DNA of 40,701 nt from Streptomyces sp. ISL-12. Lineage in GTDB: Bacteria; Actinomycetota; Actinomycetes; Streptomycetales; Streptomycetaceae. Below, one piece after another: positions 22,954-30,300 of the stretch. The notes beneath the pieces were generated by a model, which was given only the letters and a program-made list of their open reading frames with translations, was not told the origin of the DNA and searched no databases. Location: contig NZ_JAGGOO010000067.1 in assembly GCF_018614415.1 (NCBI RefSeq), positions 1-40,701 of the forward strand, in the 5' to 3' direction. Every line of letters starts with the position of its first letter. Position 1 is the stretch's first letter. The position numbers and the translations under genes are program-made.

Positions 22954-24180
22954 CTACCGGATCGGCATCCCCGACAGCGTGCGGGCGATCACCAGGCGCT
23001 GGATCTCGCTCGTGCCCTCGAAGATGGTGTAGATCGCGGAGTCGCGGTGCATCCGCTCCACCGGGTACTCCCGGGTGTAACCGTTGCCGCCCAGGATCTG
23101 GACCGCCTGGGCGGTCACCTTCTTCGCCGTCTCGCTGGCGAACAGCTTGGACATCGAGCCCTCGGCCGCCGTGAACGGCTTGCCGTTGACGGCCATCCAG
23201 GACGCGCGCCACACCAGCAGCCGGGCCGCGTCGATGGAGGTGCGCATGTCGGCGAGCTGGAAGGCGACGCCCTGGTTGTCGATGATGGGGCGGCCGAACT
23301 GCTCCCGGGTCTGCGCGTATTCGAGGGCGACCTCGTAGGCGGCGCGCGCGGTGCCGACCGCCATCGCGCCGACGGCCGGGCGGGACGCCTCGAAGGTGGC
23401 CATCGCGGCGTTCTTGACGCGCTCACCGCCCTTCTTGGCCTTCTCCCGGGCGCGGGCGAGGCGGGCGTCCAGCTTCTCCTTGCCGCCGAGCAGGCAGGAG
23501 CCGGGGACGCGCACGTTGTCCAGGATCACCTCGGCGGTGTGCGAGGCGCGGATGCCGTGCTTCTTGAACTTCTGGCCCTGGGACAGACCGGGCGCGCCCG
23601 GCGGGACGATGAAGGAGGCGTGGCCCTTGGAGCCCAGCTCCGGGTCGACGACCGCGACGACCACGTGGACGTTGGCGATGCCGCCGTTGGTCGCCCAGGT
23701 CTTGGTGCCGTTGATGAGCCACTCGTCCTTGGCCTCGTCGTACACCGCGCGCGTGCGCATCGAGGCGACGTCGGAGCCGGCGTCGGGCTCGGAGGAGCAG
23801 AAGGCGGCGACCTTGACGTCGTTGGCGTCGCCGTACATCTGGGGGATCCAGGTGCCGATCTGCTCCTCGGTGCCGTTGGCGAGGACGCCGACGGCGGCGA
23901 GGCCGGTGCCGACGATCGACAGGGCGATGCCCGCGTCGCCCCAGAACAGCTCCTCCATGGCCATCGGGATGCCGAGCCCCGTCTGGTCGAAGTACTGCTG
24001 GGCGTAGAAGTCGAGGGAATAGATGCCGACCTTGGCGGCCTCCTGGATGACCGGCCAGGGAGTCTCCTCACGCTCGTCCCATTCGGCGGCGGCGGGACGG
24101 ATCACATCGGCGGCGAAGCCGTGCAGCCAGTCCCGCACCTCCTTCTGTTCGTCGTTGAGCTCCATGGTGAACTCGGCCAT
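22954..24180 (-). CDS. Acyl-CoA dehydrogenase
   Basis: The 408-residue acyl-CoA dehydrogenase has AAFCSSEPDAGSDVASMRTRA (FAD/substrate loop), WLINGTKTWATNGGIANVHVVVAVVDP, a middle segment rich in Lys/Arg (REKAKKGGERVKNAA), YAQTREQFGRPIIDNQGVAFQLADM, VQILGGNGYTREYPVERMHRDSAIYTIFEGTSEIQRLVIAR. The C-terminal IFEGTSEIQ places the catalytic Glu of short/medium-chain enzymes (Glu in FEGTSEIQ region). Fatty or branched acyl-CoA oxidation is expected. The ATG at 24180 follows GGAGGGG; an upstream in-frame start at 24222 would lie within the operator region. It is divergent from tetR and its promoter is embedded in palindromes. Confidence 0.92.
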   Translation of the reverse strand: MAEFTMELNDEQKEVRDWLHGFAADVIRPAAAEWDEREETPWPVIQEAAKVGIYSLDFYAQQYFDQTGLGIPMAMEELFWGDAGIALSIVGTGLAAVGVLANGTEEQIGTWIPQMYGDANDVKVAAFCSSEPDAGSDVASMRTRAVYDEAKDEWLINGTKTWATNGGIANVHVVVAVVDPELGSKGHASFIVPPGAPGLSQGQKFKKHGIRASHTAEVILDNVRVPGSCLLGGKEKLDARLARAREKAKKGGERVKNAAMATFEASRPAVGAMAVGTARAAYEVALEYAQTREQFGRPIIDNQGVAFQLADMRTSIDAARLLVWRASWMAVNGKPFTAAEGSMSKLFASETAKKVTAQAVQILGGNGYTREYPVERMHRDSAIYTIFEGTSEIQRLVIARTLSGMPIR

Positions 24181-24193
24181 GACCCCTCCAGTG

Positions 24194-24254
24194 ACGCACG
24201 TGCGTGTTACTAACGGTAACATCGAGTCTGTTACCCGCGGGTAAGAAAAGTCAA
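24194..24254 (-). promoter_or_regulatory. Promoter and operator array of the acyl-CoA dehydrogenase gene
   Basis: On the minus strand TTGACT (24249-24254) and CAGACT (24225-24230) form a promoter with an 18-base spacer. The spacer contains the perfect palindrome TTACCCGCGGGTAA (24231-24244). Just downstream of the predicted transcription start is TGTTAC-N5-GTAACA (24205-24221), whose arms are close to the same half site, and then the perfect palindrome ACGCACGTGCGT (24194-24205). Binding by the divergent TetR protein would block both polymerase access and elongation. Confidence 0.75.
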
Positions 24255-24349
24255 CTCCCTGCTTCCGTCGGCAGCCCGTTCGATCACCGGAGGGCGGTGA
24301 GTGCTAGTTTGCGCAGGCGTCACCGAATCAGCACAGGTGGGGAGAGCAC

Positions 24350-24991
24350 ATGGAGACCAGGCAGCGGACCGATCAGCAGCGGTCCGCCGACCGGCGACGG
24401 CGAGAGCTGCTGGAGGCCGCCGACCGGGTGGTGCTGCGTGACGGGCCCCATGCCTCGATGAACGCCATCGCCGCCGAGGCGGGCATCACCAAGCCGATCC
24501 TCTACCGGCACTTCGGCGACAAGGGCGGTCTCTACGCCGCCCTCGCCCAACGTCACACGGACGCCCTCCTCGCCTCGCTGCGGGCCGCCCTGGACGCCCC
24601 GGCGGAGCGGCGGCAGCGCGTCGAGGCCACCCTGGACACCTATCTGGCGGCCATCGAGGCACGCCCGCAGGTGTACCGCTTCCTGATGCACCCGGCGGAC
24701 AGCGCCCAGGGCGAGACGGGCTTCGACGTCGGCAAGCACTCGGCGCCGCTGCTGCGCCGCATGGGCGAGGAGCTGGCCCAGGTCATCGAGGAGCGCCTCG
24801 ACCTCGGACCGGGCGGCCAGCAGCTGGCCCGGGTGTGGGGGCACGGGATCGTCGGGATGATGCATGCCGCCGGCGACTGGTGGCTCGGCGAACGCCCCTG
24901 CTCCCGCGAGGAGTTGGTGCGCAGCCTGGCCGACCTGCTGTGGGGCCGGCTGGCCGAGGCGGGCGACCGGACGGACGGCCCGGGGTTCTGA
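24350..24991 (+). CDS. TetR-family transcriptional regulator
   Basis: This 213-residue protein has an N-terminal TetR DNA-binding domain (about residues 14-62, with GPHASMNAIAAEAGITKPILYRHFGDKGGLYAAL) and a helical ligand domain. A GGGGAGAG ribosome binding site precedes the ATG. It is divergent from the acyl-CoA dehydrogenase gene with 169 bases between, and the gap contains TTAC/GTAA palindromes of TetR size. It probably represses the dehydrogenase in the absence of an acyl-CoA ligand, as known for FadR-like TetR proteins; the ligand is inferred, not shown. Confidence 0.9.
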   Translation: METRQRTDQQRSADRRRRELLEAADRVVLRDGPHASMNAIAAEAGITKPILYRHFGDKGGLYAALAQRHTDALLASLRAALDAPAERRQRVEATLDTYLAAIEARPQVYRFLMHPADSAQGETGFDVGKHSAPLLRRMGEELAQVIEERLDLGPGGQQLARVWGHGIVGMMHAAGDWWLGERPCSREELVRSLADLLWGRLAEAGDRTDGPGF

Positions 24992-25063
24992 CGGCCCGGG
25001 TCGGCCGGTCCTGACGCTTCGGGCCGGTCGGTCACCGACGGCTCCGGTCAGCGGAATCCTGTC

Positions 25064-25115
25064 GGCTCCGGTCGCGGGTCACCGGCGGCTCCGGTCGCGG
25101 GTCACCGGCGGCTCC
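25064..25115. repeat. 23-bp tandem repeat across the deformylase stop codon
   Basis: A 23-base unit beginning GGCTCCGGTCGCGGG is repeated exactly at 25064-25086 and 25087-25109, followed by a 6-base partial copy at 25110-25115. A diverged copy is visible at about 25031-25052. The stop codon of the deformylase gene lies in the second full copy, so expansion or contraction by a unit changes the 3' end but not necessarily the protein. Confidence 0.85.
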
Positions 25116-25644
25116 AGTCCGCCCGGGCGGCCTGCCGTTCCACCCGCCGGCGCCGCCATCCCGTGAGGTGGTCGACGTACAGCCGTCCCTCCAGGTGGTC
25201 GCACTCGTGCTGCAGGCAGCGCGCGAAGAATCCCGTCCCGTGGACGGTGACCGGCTCCCCGTCCGCCGTGAAGCCCTCGACGACGGCGTGGTCGTACCGC
25301 TCGGTCCCGGCCTCCAGGCCCGGCAGCGACAGACAGCCCTCGGGCCCGCTCACCACCACCCCGTCGGTCTCCACCAGCCGGGGGTTGACCACATGGCCCA
25401 GGTGACGGACGTCCTCGTCGTCCGGGCAGTCGTACACGAACACCCGCAGCGGCTCCCCGATCTGGTTGGCCGCCAGCCCCACGCCGCGGGCGGCGTACAT
25501 GGTGGCGAACAAATCCTCCACGAGCCCCGCGAGTTCGGGGCCGAAGCCGGTGACCTCGCGGCACGGCTCGCGCAGTACCGTGTCTCCGAGCAGGGTCAAG
25601 GGCCGGACGCGCCCGCGGGCGCCCGGGATCGGGCCGTGTCGCAT
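25102..25644 (-). CDS. def: Peptide deformylase
   Basis: The 180-residue metalloenzyme removes the formyl group from nascent N-terminal fMet. All three family motifs are present: GVGLAANQIG (54-63), EGCLSLPG (102-109, metal-binding Cys104) and QHECDHLEG (His146, Glu147, His150). The C-terminus ends WSRR, with the stop inside a 23-bp tandem repeat. The ATG has no clear Shine-Dalgarno, and a -10-like TACCCT ends 7 bases upstream, so a leaderless mRNA is possible. Streptomyces usually has several def paralogues, so this is not necessarily the essential one. It is divergent from murT. Confidence 0.93.
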   Translation of the reverse strand: MRHGPIPGARGRVRPLTLLGDTVLREPCREVTGFGPELAGLVEDLFATMYAARGVGLAANQIGEPLRVFVYDCPDDEDVRHLGHVVNPRLVETDGVVVSGPEGCLSLPGLEAGTERYDHAVVEGFTADGEPVTVHGTGFFARCLQHECDHLEGRLYVDHLTGWRRRRVERQAARADWSRR

Positions 25645-25795
25645 GGCGGCAAGGGTACGGGCCCTGAACGCCCCGCCCGCGCGGGCCGCGATTCGGGAGT
25701 GCGAATGGATCTCGATAGGCTGAGGTCCACACCACGTGGCCGTCAGGCTTCCCAGGCTTCAGGCGCGGCGCGTACGCAAGGAGGATCGAGAACTG

Positions 25796-27034
25796 ATGGC
25801 AGGCAACTCGGACCCGCTCACGCCGCGGGCCAAGCTGGCCGTGACCGCGGGCAAGGCGGTCGCGGCGGCGTCCCGCGCCGCGGGTCGCGGCAGCGGTTCG
25901 GTGATCGGCGGCAAGGTGGCGCTGAGACTCGACCCCGACCTCCTCGCCCGGCTCGCCCAGCACCTGGACGTGACCCTGGTCTCGGCGACCAACGGCAAGA
26001 CCACCACCACCCGGCTCATCGCCGAGGCCCTCAAGGCGGCCGGGCCGGTCGTCTCCAACGCGCTCGGCGCCAACATGCCGGCCGGCATCACCTCGGCGCT
26101 GGCGGGCGGCTCGGACGCCCGGTACGGCGTCATCGAGGTCGACGAGAAGTACCTCGCCGGCGTCGCCCGGGACACCGACCCGAAGTGCATCGCCCTGCTC
26201 AACCTCTCCCGCGACCAGCTCGACCGCGCCGCCGAGACCCGGATGCTCGCGGAGGCCTGGCGGGAGGGCCTGGCCGGCTCCAAGTCGGTCGTCGTCGCCA
26301 ACTGCGACGACCCGCTGGTGGTCTGGGCCGCCTCCTCCTCGCCCAACGTGGTCTGGGTGGCCGCCGGGCAGATGTGGAAGGACGACGCCTGGTCCTGCCC
26401 GTCCTGCGGCGGTGTGATGCAGCGCCCCGGTGACGACTGGTTCTGCGGCGAGTGCGGCTTCCGCCGGCCCACCCCGAGCTGGGCGCTTTCCAACGACCAC
26501 GTCATCGACCCGCACGGCTCGGCCTGGCCGATCCACCTCCAGCTGCCGGGCCGCGCCAACAAGGCCAACGCCGCCTCCTCGGCGGCCGTCGCCGCCGTCT
26601 TCGGGGTGCCGCCGCAGGTCGCCCTGGAGCGGATGTACCAGGTGCAGGCGGTCGCCGGACGCTACGACGTGGTCCAGTTCCAGGGCCGCGACCTGCGTCT
26701 GCTGCTCGCCAAGAACCCGGCCGGCTGGCTGGAGACCTTCTCCCTGATCGACCCGCCGCCGGCCCCGGTGATCCTCTCGGTGAACGCGCGCGGTGCCGAC
26801 GGCACCGACACCTCCTGGCTGTGGGACGTCGACTACACGCGGCTGACCGGCCACCCGATCTGCGTGATCGGCGACCGGAAGCTCGACCTGGCGGTCCGCC
26901 TCGAAGTGGCGAACCAGCAGTTCCAGGTGTGCGAGAACCTCGACCAGGCGGTGCAGCAGTGCCCGCCGGGCCGGATCGAGGTCATCGCCAACTACACCGC
27001 GTTCCAGGACCTGCGCCGCCGCGTCGGCAACTGA
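25796..27034 (+). CDS. murT: Lipid II isoglutaminyl synthase, MurT subunit
   Basis: The 412-residue Mur-ligase-like protein activates the D-Glu alpha-carboxylate of lipid II with ATP for amidation to D-isoglutamine, using ammonia from GatD. The P-loop is SATNGKTTTTRLIAEAL (63-79). A four-cysteine zinc ribbon, CPSCGG (Cys201, Cys204) and CGECG (Cys217, Cys220), is inserted in the central domain, as is typical of MurT. The C-terminal domain (DUF1727) follows to residue 412. It lacks the UDP-binding N-terminal domain of MurC-F. The ATG at 25796 has AAGGAGG at 25778-25784. gatD follows after 27 bases, so the two form an operon encoding one complex. Confidence 0.95.
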   Translation: MAGNSDPLTPRAKLAVTAGKAVAAASRAAGRGSGSVIGGKVALRLDPDLLARLAQHLDVTLVSATNGKTTTTRLIAEALKAAGPVVSNALGANMPAGITSALAGGSDARYGVIEVDEKYLAGVARDTDPKCIALLNLSRDQLDRAAETRMLAEAWREGLAGSKSVVVANCDDPLVVWAASSSPNVVWVAAGQMWKDDAWSCPSCGGVMQRPGDDWFCGECGFRRPTPSWALSNDHVIDPHGSAWPIHLQLPGRANKANAASSAAVAAVFGVPPQVALERMYQVQAVAGRYDVVQFQGRDLRLLLAKNPAGWLETFSLIDPPPAPVILSVNARGADGTDTSWLWDVDYTRLTGHPICVIGDRKLDLAVRLEVANQQFQVCENLDQAVQQCPPGRIEVIANYTAFQDLRRRVGN

Positions 27035-27061
27035 CCCACGACACCGGTAGGGAACTTGAGA

Positions 27062-27790
27062 GTGAGCGACAACCAACTGCGCATCGTCTGGATCTACCCG
27101 GACCTGCTCAGCACCTACGGCGACCAGGGCAACGTCCTCGTCGTGGAGCGCCGCGCCCGGCAGCGCGGCCTGGACGTGGCCCGGATCGACGTGCGCAGCG
27201 ACCAGCCGATCCCGACCTCCGGCGACATCTACCTGATCGGCGGCGGCGAGGACCGGCCGCAGCGGCTCGCGGCGGAGCGGCTGCGCCGGGACGGCGGTCT
27301 GCACCGGGCGGTGGGCAACGGCGCGATCGTCTTCTCGGTCTGCGCCGGCTACCAGATCCTCGGCCACGAGTTCGTCAACGACCTCGGCCAGCGCGAGCCC
27401 GGCCTCGGCCTGCTCGACGTGGTCTCGGTGCGCGGCGAGGGCGAGCGGTGCGTGGGCGACGTCCTCGGCGACATCGACCCGCGCCTCGGCCTGCCCCCGC
27501 TGACCGGCTTCGAGAACCACCAGGGCGTCACCCACCTGGGCCCGACCGCCCGCCCGCTCGCCCAGGTCCGCTTCGGCAACGGCAACGGCACGGGGGACGG
27601 CACGGAGGGCGCGTTCAACGACACGGTCTTCGGTACGTACATGCACGGGCCGGTGCTCGCCCGCAACCCGCTCATCGCGGACCTGCTGCTGAAGCTGGCC
27701 CTGGACGTGAACGCGCTGCCGCCGACCGACGACCGGTGGTACGAGGCACTGCGCGACGAGCGCATCGCGTCGGCCCAGCAGTCCGCCTGA
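27062..27790 (+). CDS. gatD: Lipid II isoglutaminyl synthase, GatD glutamine amidotransferase subunit
   Basis: This 242-residue CobB/CobQ-like class I amidotransferase supplies ammonia to MurT. The nucleophile Cys94 lies in FSVCAGYQILGHEF (same number as in S. aureus GatD) and His195 lies in FGTYMHGPVLARNP. IYLIGGGEDRPQRL is the family's early loop. The GTG at 27062 is preferred because GGTAGGGAA ends 7 bases upstream; a TTG at 27056 would sit too close to that site. It forms an operon with murT. Amidated lipid II is needed for efficient LD/DD-crosslinking in actinobacteria. Confidence 0.94.
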   Translation: MSDNQLRIVWIYPDLLSTYGDQGNVLVVERRARQRGLDVARIDVRSDQPIPTSGDIYLIGGGEDRPQRLAAERLRRDGGLHRAVGNGAIVFSVCAGYQILGHEFVNDLGQREPGLGLLDVVSVRGEGERCVGDVLGDIDPRLGLPPLTGFENHQGVTHLGPTARPLAQVRFGNGNGTGDGTEGAFNDTVFGTYMHGPVLARNPLIADLLLKLALDVNALPPTDDRWYEALRDERIASAQQSA

Positions 27791-27890
27791 CACAGGCGCC
27801 CGCCCGCACGTCACCGGCCCGTCTGATGGCACGTCCGCACAGGTGAGCGGGCACGTCCAGCAGGCGGACGCCCCGTGCGGGCGGGCCCGC

Positions 27891-27915
27891 GGATGCCGCT
27901 AGGGTGGCGGCATCC
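27891..27915. promoter_or_regulatory. Hairpin in front of pfkA
   Basis: GGATGCCGC (27891-27899) and GCGGCATCC (27907-27915) form a 9-bp perfect stem with the loop TAGGGTG. It lies 101 bases after gatD and 54 bases before pfkA. It could terminate the murT-gatD transcript. The loop also contains TAGGGT, a -10-like sequence, so it may instead be an operator over the pfkA promoter. Confidence 0.5.
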
Positions 27916-27968
27916 GAGCCGGACATCGCGGTCCGGACCCGTGCCCACTGGAGAAGGTAAATCGGGCT

Positions 27969-28994
27969 ATGCGCATTGGTGTCCTCACGTCCGGCGGCGA
28001 CTGCCCCGGCCTGAACGCCGTCATCCGGTCCGTCGTGCACCGTGCCGTCGCCGACCACGGCGACGAGGTCATCGGTTTCCGGGACGGCTGGAAGGGCCTC
28101 CTGGAGTGCGACTACCTCAAGCTCGACCTCGACGCCGTGGGCGGCATCCTGGCCCTCGGCGGCACCATCCTCGGCTCCTCCCGGGTCCGTCCCGAGCAGC
28201 TGCGGGACGGCGTGGAGCGGGCCCGGGGACATGTCCGGGAGCTGGGGCTCGACGCGATCATCCCGATCGGCGGCGAGGGCACGCTGAAGGCGGCCCGGCT
28301 GCTGTCCGACAACGGGCTGCCGATAGTCGGGGTGCCCAAGACCATCGACAACGACATCGCCGTCACGGACGTCACCTTCGGCTTCGACACCGCCGTGACG
28401 GTGGCGACCGAGGCGCTGGACCGGCTGAAGACCACCGCCGAGTCGCACCAGCGGGTGCTGATCGTCGAGGTCATGGGCCGGCACACCGGCTGGATCGCGC
28501 TGCACTCCGGGATGGCGGCCGGCGCGCACGCCGTCGTCGTACCGGAACGGCCCTTCGACATAGAGGAGCTGGCCGCGAAGGTCGGCGAGCGGTTCTCGGC
28601 GGGCAAGCGGTTCGCGATCGTGGTGGCGGCGGAGGGCGCCAAGCCGAAGCCGGGGACGATGACGTTCGACGAGGGCGGCAAGGACGTCTACGGCCACGAG
28701 CGCTTCGCGGGGATCGCCCGGCAGCTCTCCATCGAGCTGGAGCAGCGGCTCGGCAAGGAGGCGCGGCCGGTGATCCTCGGGCATGTGCAGCGGGGCGGGA
28801 CGCCCACGGCGTACGACCGGGTGCTGGCGACGCGGTTCGGGTGGCACGCGGTGGAGGCCGCGCACCGGGGCGAGTTCGGGAAGATGACGGCGCTGCGGGG
28901 GACGGACATCGTGACGGTGCCGTTGGCGGAGGCTGTGGAGACGCTGAAGACGGTGCCCGGGGACCGGTACGCGGAAGCGGAGTGCGTTCTTTAG
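27969..28994 (+). CDS. pfkA: 6-Phosphofructokinase, ATP-dependent (group III)
   Basis: The 341-residue protein converts fructose 6-phosphate to fructose 1,6-bisphosphate in glycolysis. It starts MRIGVLTSGGDCPGLNAVIR and has GGEGTLKAA (101-109), PKTIDNDI (123-130), MGRHTGWIAL and GHVQRGGTPTAYDR. Gly104 marks ATP use, while PPi-dependent enzymes have Asp there. Lys124 is otherwise seen in the PPi group; the Gly104/Lys124 combination is known from Streptomyces ATP-PFKs. A GGAGAAGG site lies about 10 bases before the ATG. Streptomyces normally carries several pfkA copies and this one is probably not the only one. Confidence 0.95.
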   Translation: MRIGVLTSGGDCPGLNAVIRSVVHRAVADHGDEVIGFRDGWKGLLECDYLKLDLDAVGGILALGGTILGSSRVRPEQLRDGVERARGHVRELGLDAIIPIGGEGTLKAARLLSDNGLPIVGVPKTIDNDIAVTDVTFGFDTAVTVATEALDRLKTTAESHQRVLIVEVMGRHTGWIALHSGMAAGAHAVVVPERPFDIEELAAKVGERFSAGKRFAIVVAAEGAKPKPGTMTFDEGGKDVYGHERFAGIARQLSIELEQRLGKEARPVILGHVQRGGTPTAYDRVLATRFGWHAVEAAHRGEFGKMTALRGTDIVTVPLAEAVETLKTVPGDRYAEAECVL

Positions 28995-29034
28995 GCCGGC
29001 ACAGTCCCGCGCCCCTCATGGGACGCGCTGTTCA

Positions 29035-29062
29035 GCCCCCGGTGACATCGGTCGCCGGGGGC
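29035..29062 (+). terminator. Terminator after pfkA
   Basis: GCCCCCGG (29035-29042) and CCGGGGGC (29055-29062) form a perfect 8-bp stem with a 12-base loop, followed by GGTTCT. It lies 41 bases after the pfkA stop. A -10-like TAGTCT follows at 29068-29073 and may start the next gene's transcript. Confidence 0.65.
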
Positions 29063-29118
29063 GGTTCTAGTCTTGGGGCGGACAGACAGCGTCAATCAGC
29101 ATGAAATGGGAGCCGGCG

Positions 29119-30072
29119 ATGGATCACAGCGGGCACGGCATGATGACCGAGCTGCCGCCGTTCACGCTGGGGCGGGGGCTCGGGTGGTCCATGGACCCGT
29201 TCTTCCTCGTCGCCTGCCTGCTGGGGCTCGCGCTCTACGGCTGGGGGGTCGTCCGGCTCGCGCGGCGCGGGGACTCCTGGCCGCTGGGGCGGACCGTCGC
29301 CTTCGTGGTCGGCGTGCTGAGCATCGCACTGGTGATGTGCACCAAGCTGAACGACTACGGCATGGTCATGTTCAGCGTGCACATGGTGCAGCACATGGTC
29401 ATCAGCATGGTGTCGCCCATCCTGATCCTGCTCGGTGCCCCGGTCACCCTCGCCCTGCGCGCGCTGCCGCCGGCCGCCGTGCGGGGCAGCAAGGGGCCGC
29501 GGGAGCTGCTGCTGATGCTGCTGCACAGCCGGTACATGCGGGTGATCACCCACCCCGTGTTCACGATCCCGCTGTTCATCGCGAGCCTGTACGCGCTGTA
29601 CTTCACGCCGCTGTTCGACTTCCTGATGGGCTCCAAGGTCGGGCACATCGCGATGATGGTGCACTTCCTCGCCGTCGGCGTGGTCTTCTTCTGGCCGATC
29701 ATGGGCGTGGACCCGGGCCCGCACCGGCCGGGCTATCTGATGCGGATGCTGGAGCTCTTCGCGGGCATGCCGTTCCACGCGTTCTTCGGTATCGCGCTGA
29801 TGATGGCGTCCTCGCCGATGGTCTCGACGTTCGAGAACCCGCCCGCCTCGCTCGGCATCGACGCGCTCTCCGACCAGAACGCGGCCGGCGGGATCGCCTG
29901 GGCGTTCAGCGAGGTGCCCTCGGTCCTGGTGCTGATCGCGCTGCTGTTCCAGTGGTACGCCTCGGACCAGCGGCAGGCCAGGCGCAAGGACCGGGCCGCC
30001 GACCGGGACGGCGACAAGGAGCTGGCGGCGTACAACGCCTATCTGGCCTCTTTGCAGACACGCGGGAGCTGA
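29119..30072 (+). CDS. CtaG/Caa3-type cytochrome c oxidase assembly membrane protein
   Basis: This 317-residue polytopic membrane protein of the Caa3_CtaG family has about seven hydrophobic segments, for example FFLVACLLGLALYGWGVV, TVAFVVGVLSIALVMC, MVQHMVISMVSPILILLG, IAMMVHFLAVGVVFFWPIMGV and VLVLIALLFQWYASDQ. It has conserved HMVQHM and HFLAVGVVFFWP motifs. The N-terminus MDHSGHGMM is rich in His and Met, suggesting copper handling. Homologues are linked to cytochrome oxidase copper delivery. The ATG at 29119 is chosen because GGGAG (29108-29112) lies 6 bases upstream; ATG 29101 has no ribosome binding site. The C-terminus is charged (RRKDRAADRDGDKE) and probably cytoplasmic. Confidence 0.88.
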   Translation: MDHSGHGMMTELPPFTLGRGLGWSMDPFFLVACLLGLALYGWGVVRLARRGDSWPLGRTVAFVVGVLSIALVMCTKLNDYGMVMFSVHMVQHMVISMVSPILILLGAPVTLALRALPPAAVRGSKGPRELLLMLLHSRYMRVITHPVFTIPLFIASLYALYFTPLFDFLMGSKVGHIAMMVHFLAVGVVFFWPIMGVDPGPHRPGYLMRMLELFAGMPFHAFFGIALMMASSPMVSTFENPPASLGIDALSDQNAAGGIAWAFSEVPSVLVLIALLFQWYASDQRQARRKDRAADRDGDKELAAYNAYLASLQTRGS

Positions 30073-30126
30073 GCGGGGCGCTTCGGGGCACCATGGAGGG
30101 GATCGGCCCATGAGGAGGGTGTCGCG

Positions 30127-30297
30127 ATGCCCGGTTCCACGGACGGTTCCACGAAGACGATGGGGGCGCTGACCATCGGCGGCCTGGTGGCGGTGACGGC
30201 CTACACGGTGGCGCTCGGCAGCAACGGCTGGCTGTGGTTCGGCTGGGTGCTGCTGGGTCTGATCACGCTGGGGATGGTCGCCTCCCGCAGCGCCTGA
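30127..30297 (+). CDS. Small membrane protein (56 aa)
   Basis: This short gene encodes MPGSTDGSTKTMGALTIGGL followed by VAVTAYTVALGSNGWLWFGW and VLLGLITLGMVASRSA. It has two probable transmembrane helices (about 12-29 and 34-51). A strong GAGGAGGG site lies 7 bases before the ATG. It starts 54 bases after the CtaG-like gene in the same direction, so co-transcription is likely, and its stop lies 3 bases before the end of the convergent kinase gene. Similar tiny proteins follow ctaG-like genes in related genomes as far as I recall. The function is unknown. Confidence 0.75.
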   Translation: MPGSTDGSTKTMGALTIGGLVAVTAYTVALGSNGWLWFGWVLLGLITLGMVASRSA

Positions 30298-30300
30298 GGT

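Noticed and set aside
25079..27832. 917-codon open frame on the minus strand
   Set aside because: It is antisense to murT and gatD, which have clear motifs and ribosome binding sites. The composition (Arg, Gly, Val, His rich) is that of a shadow frame.
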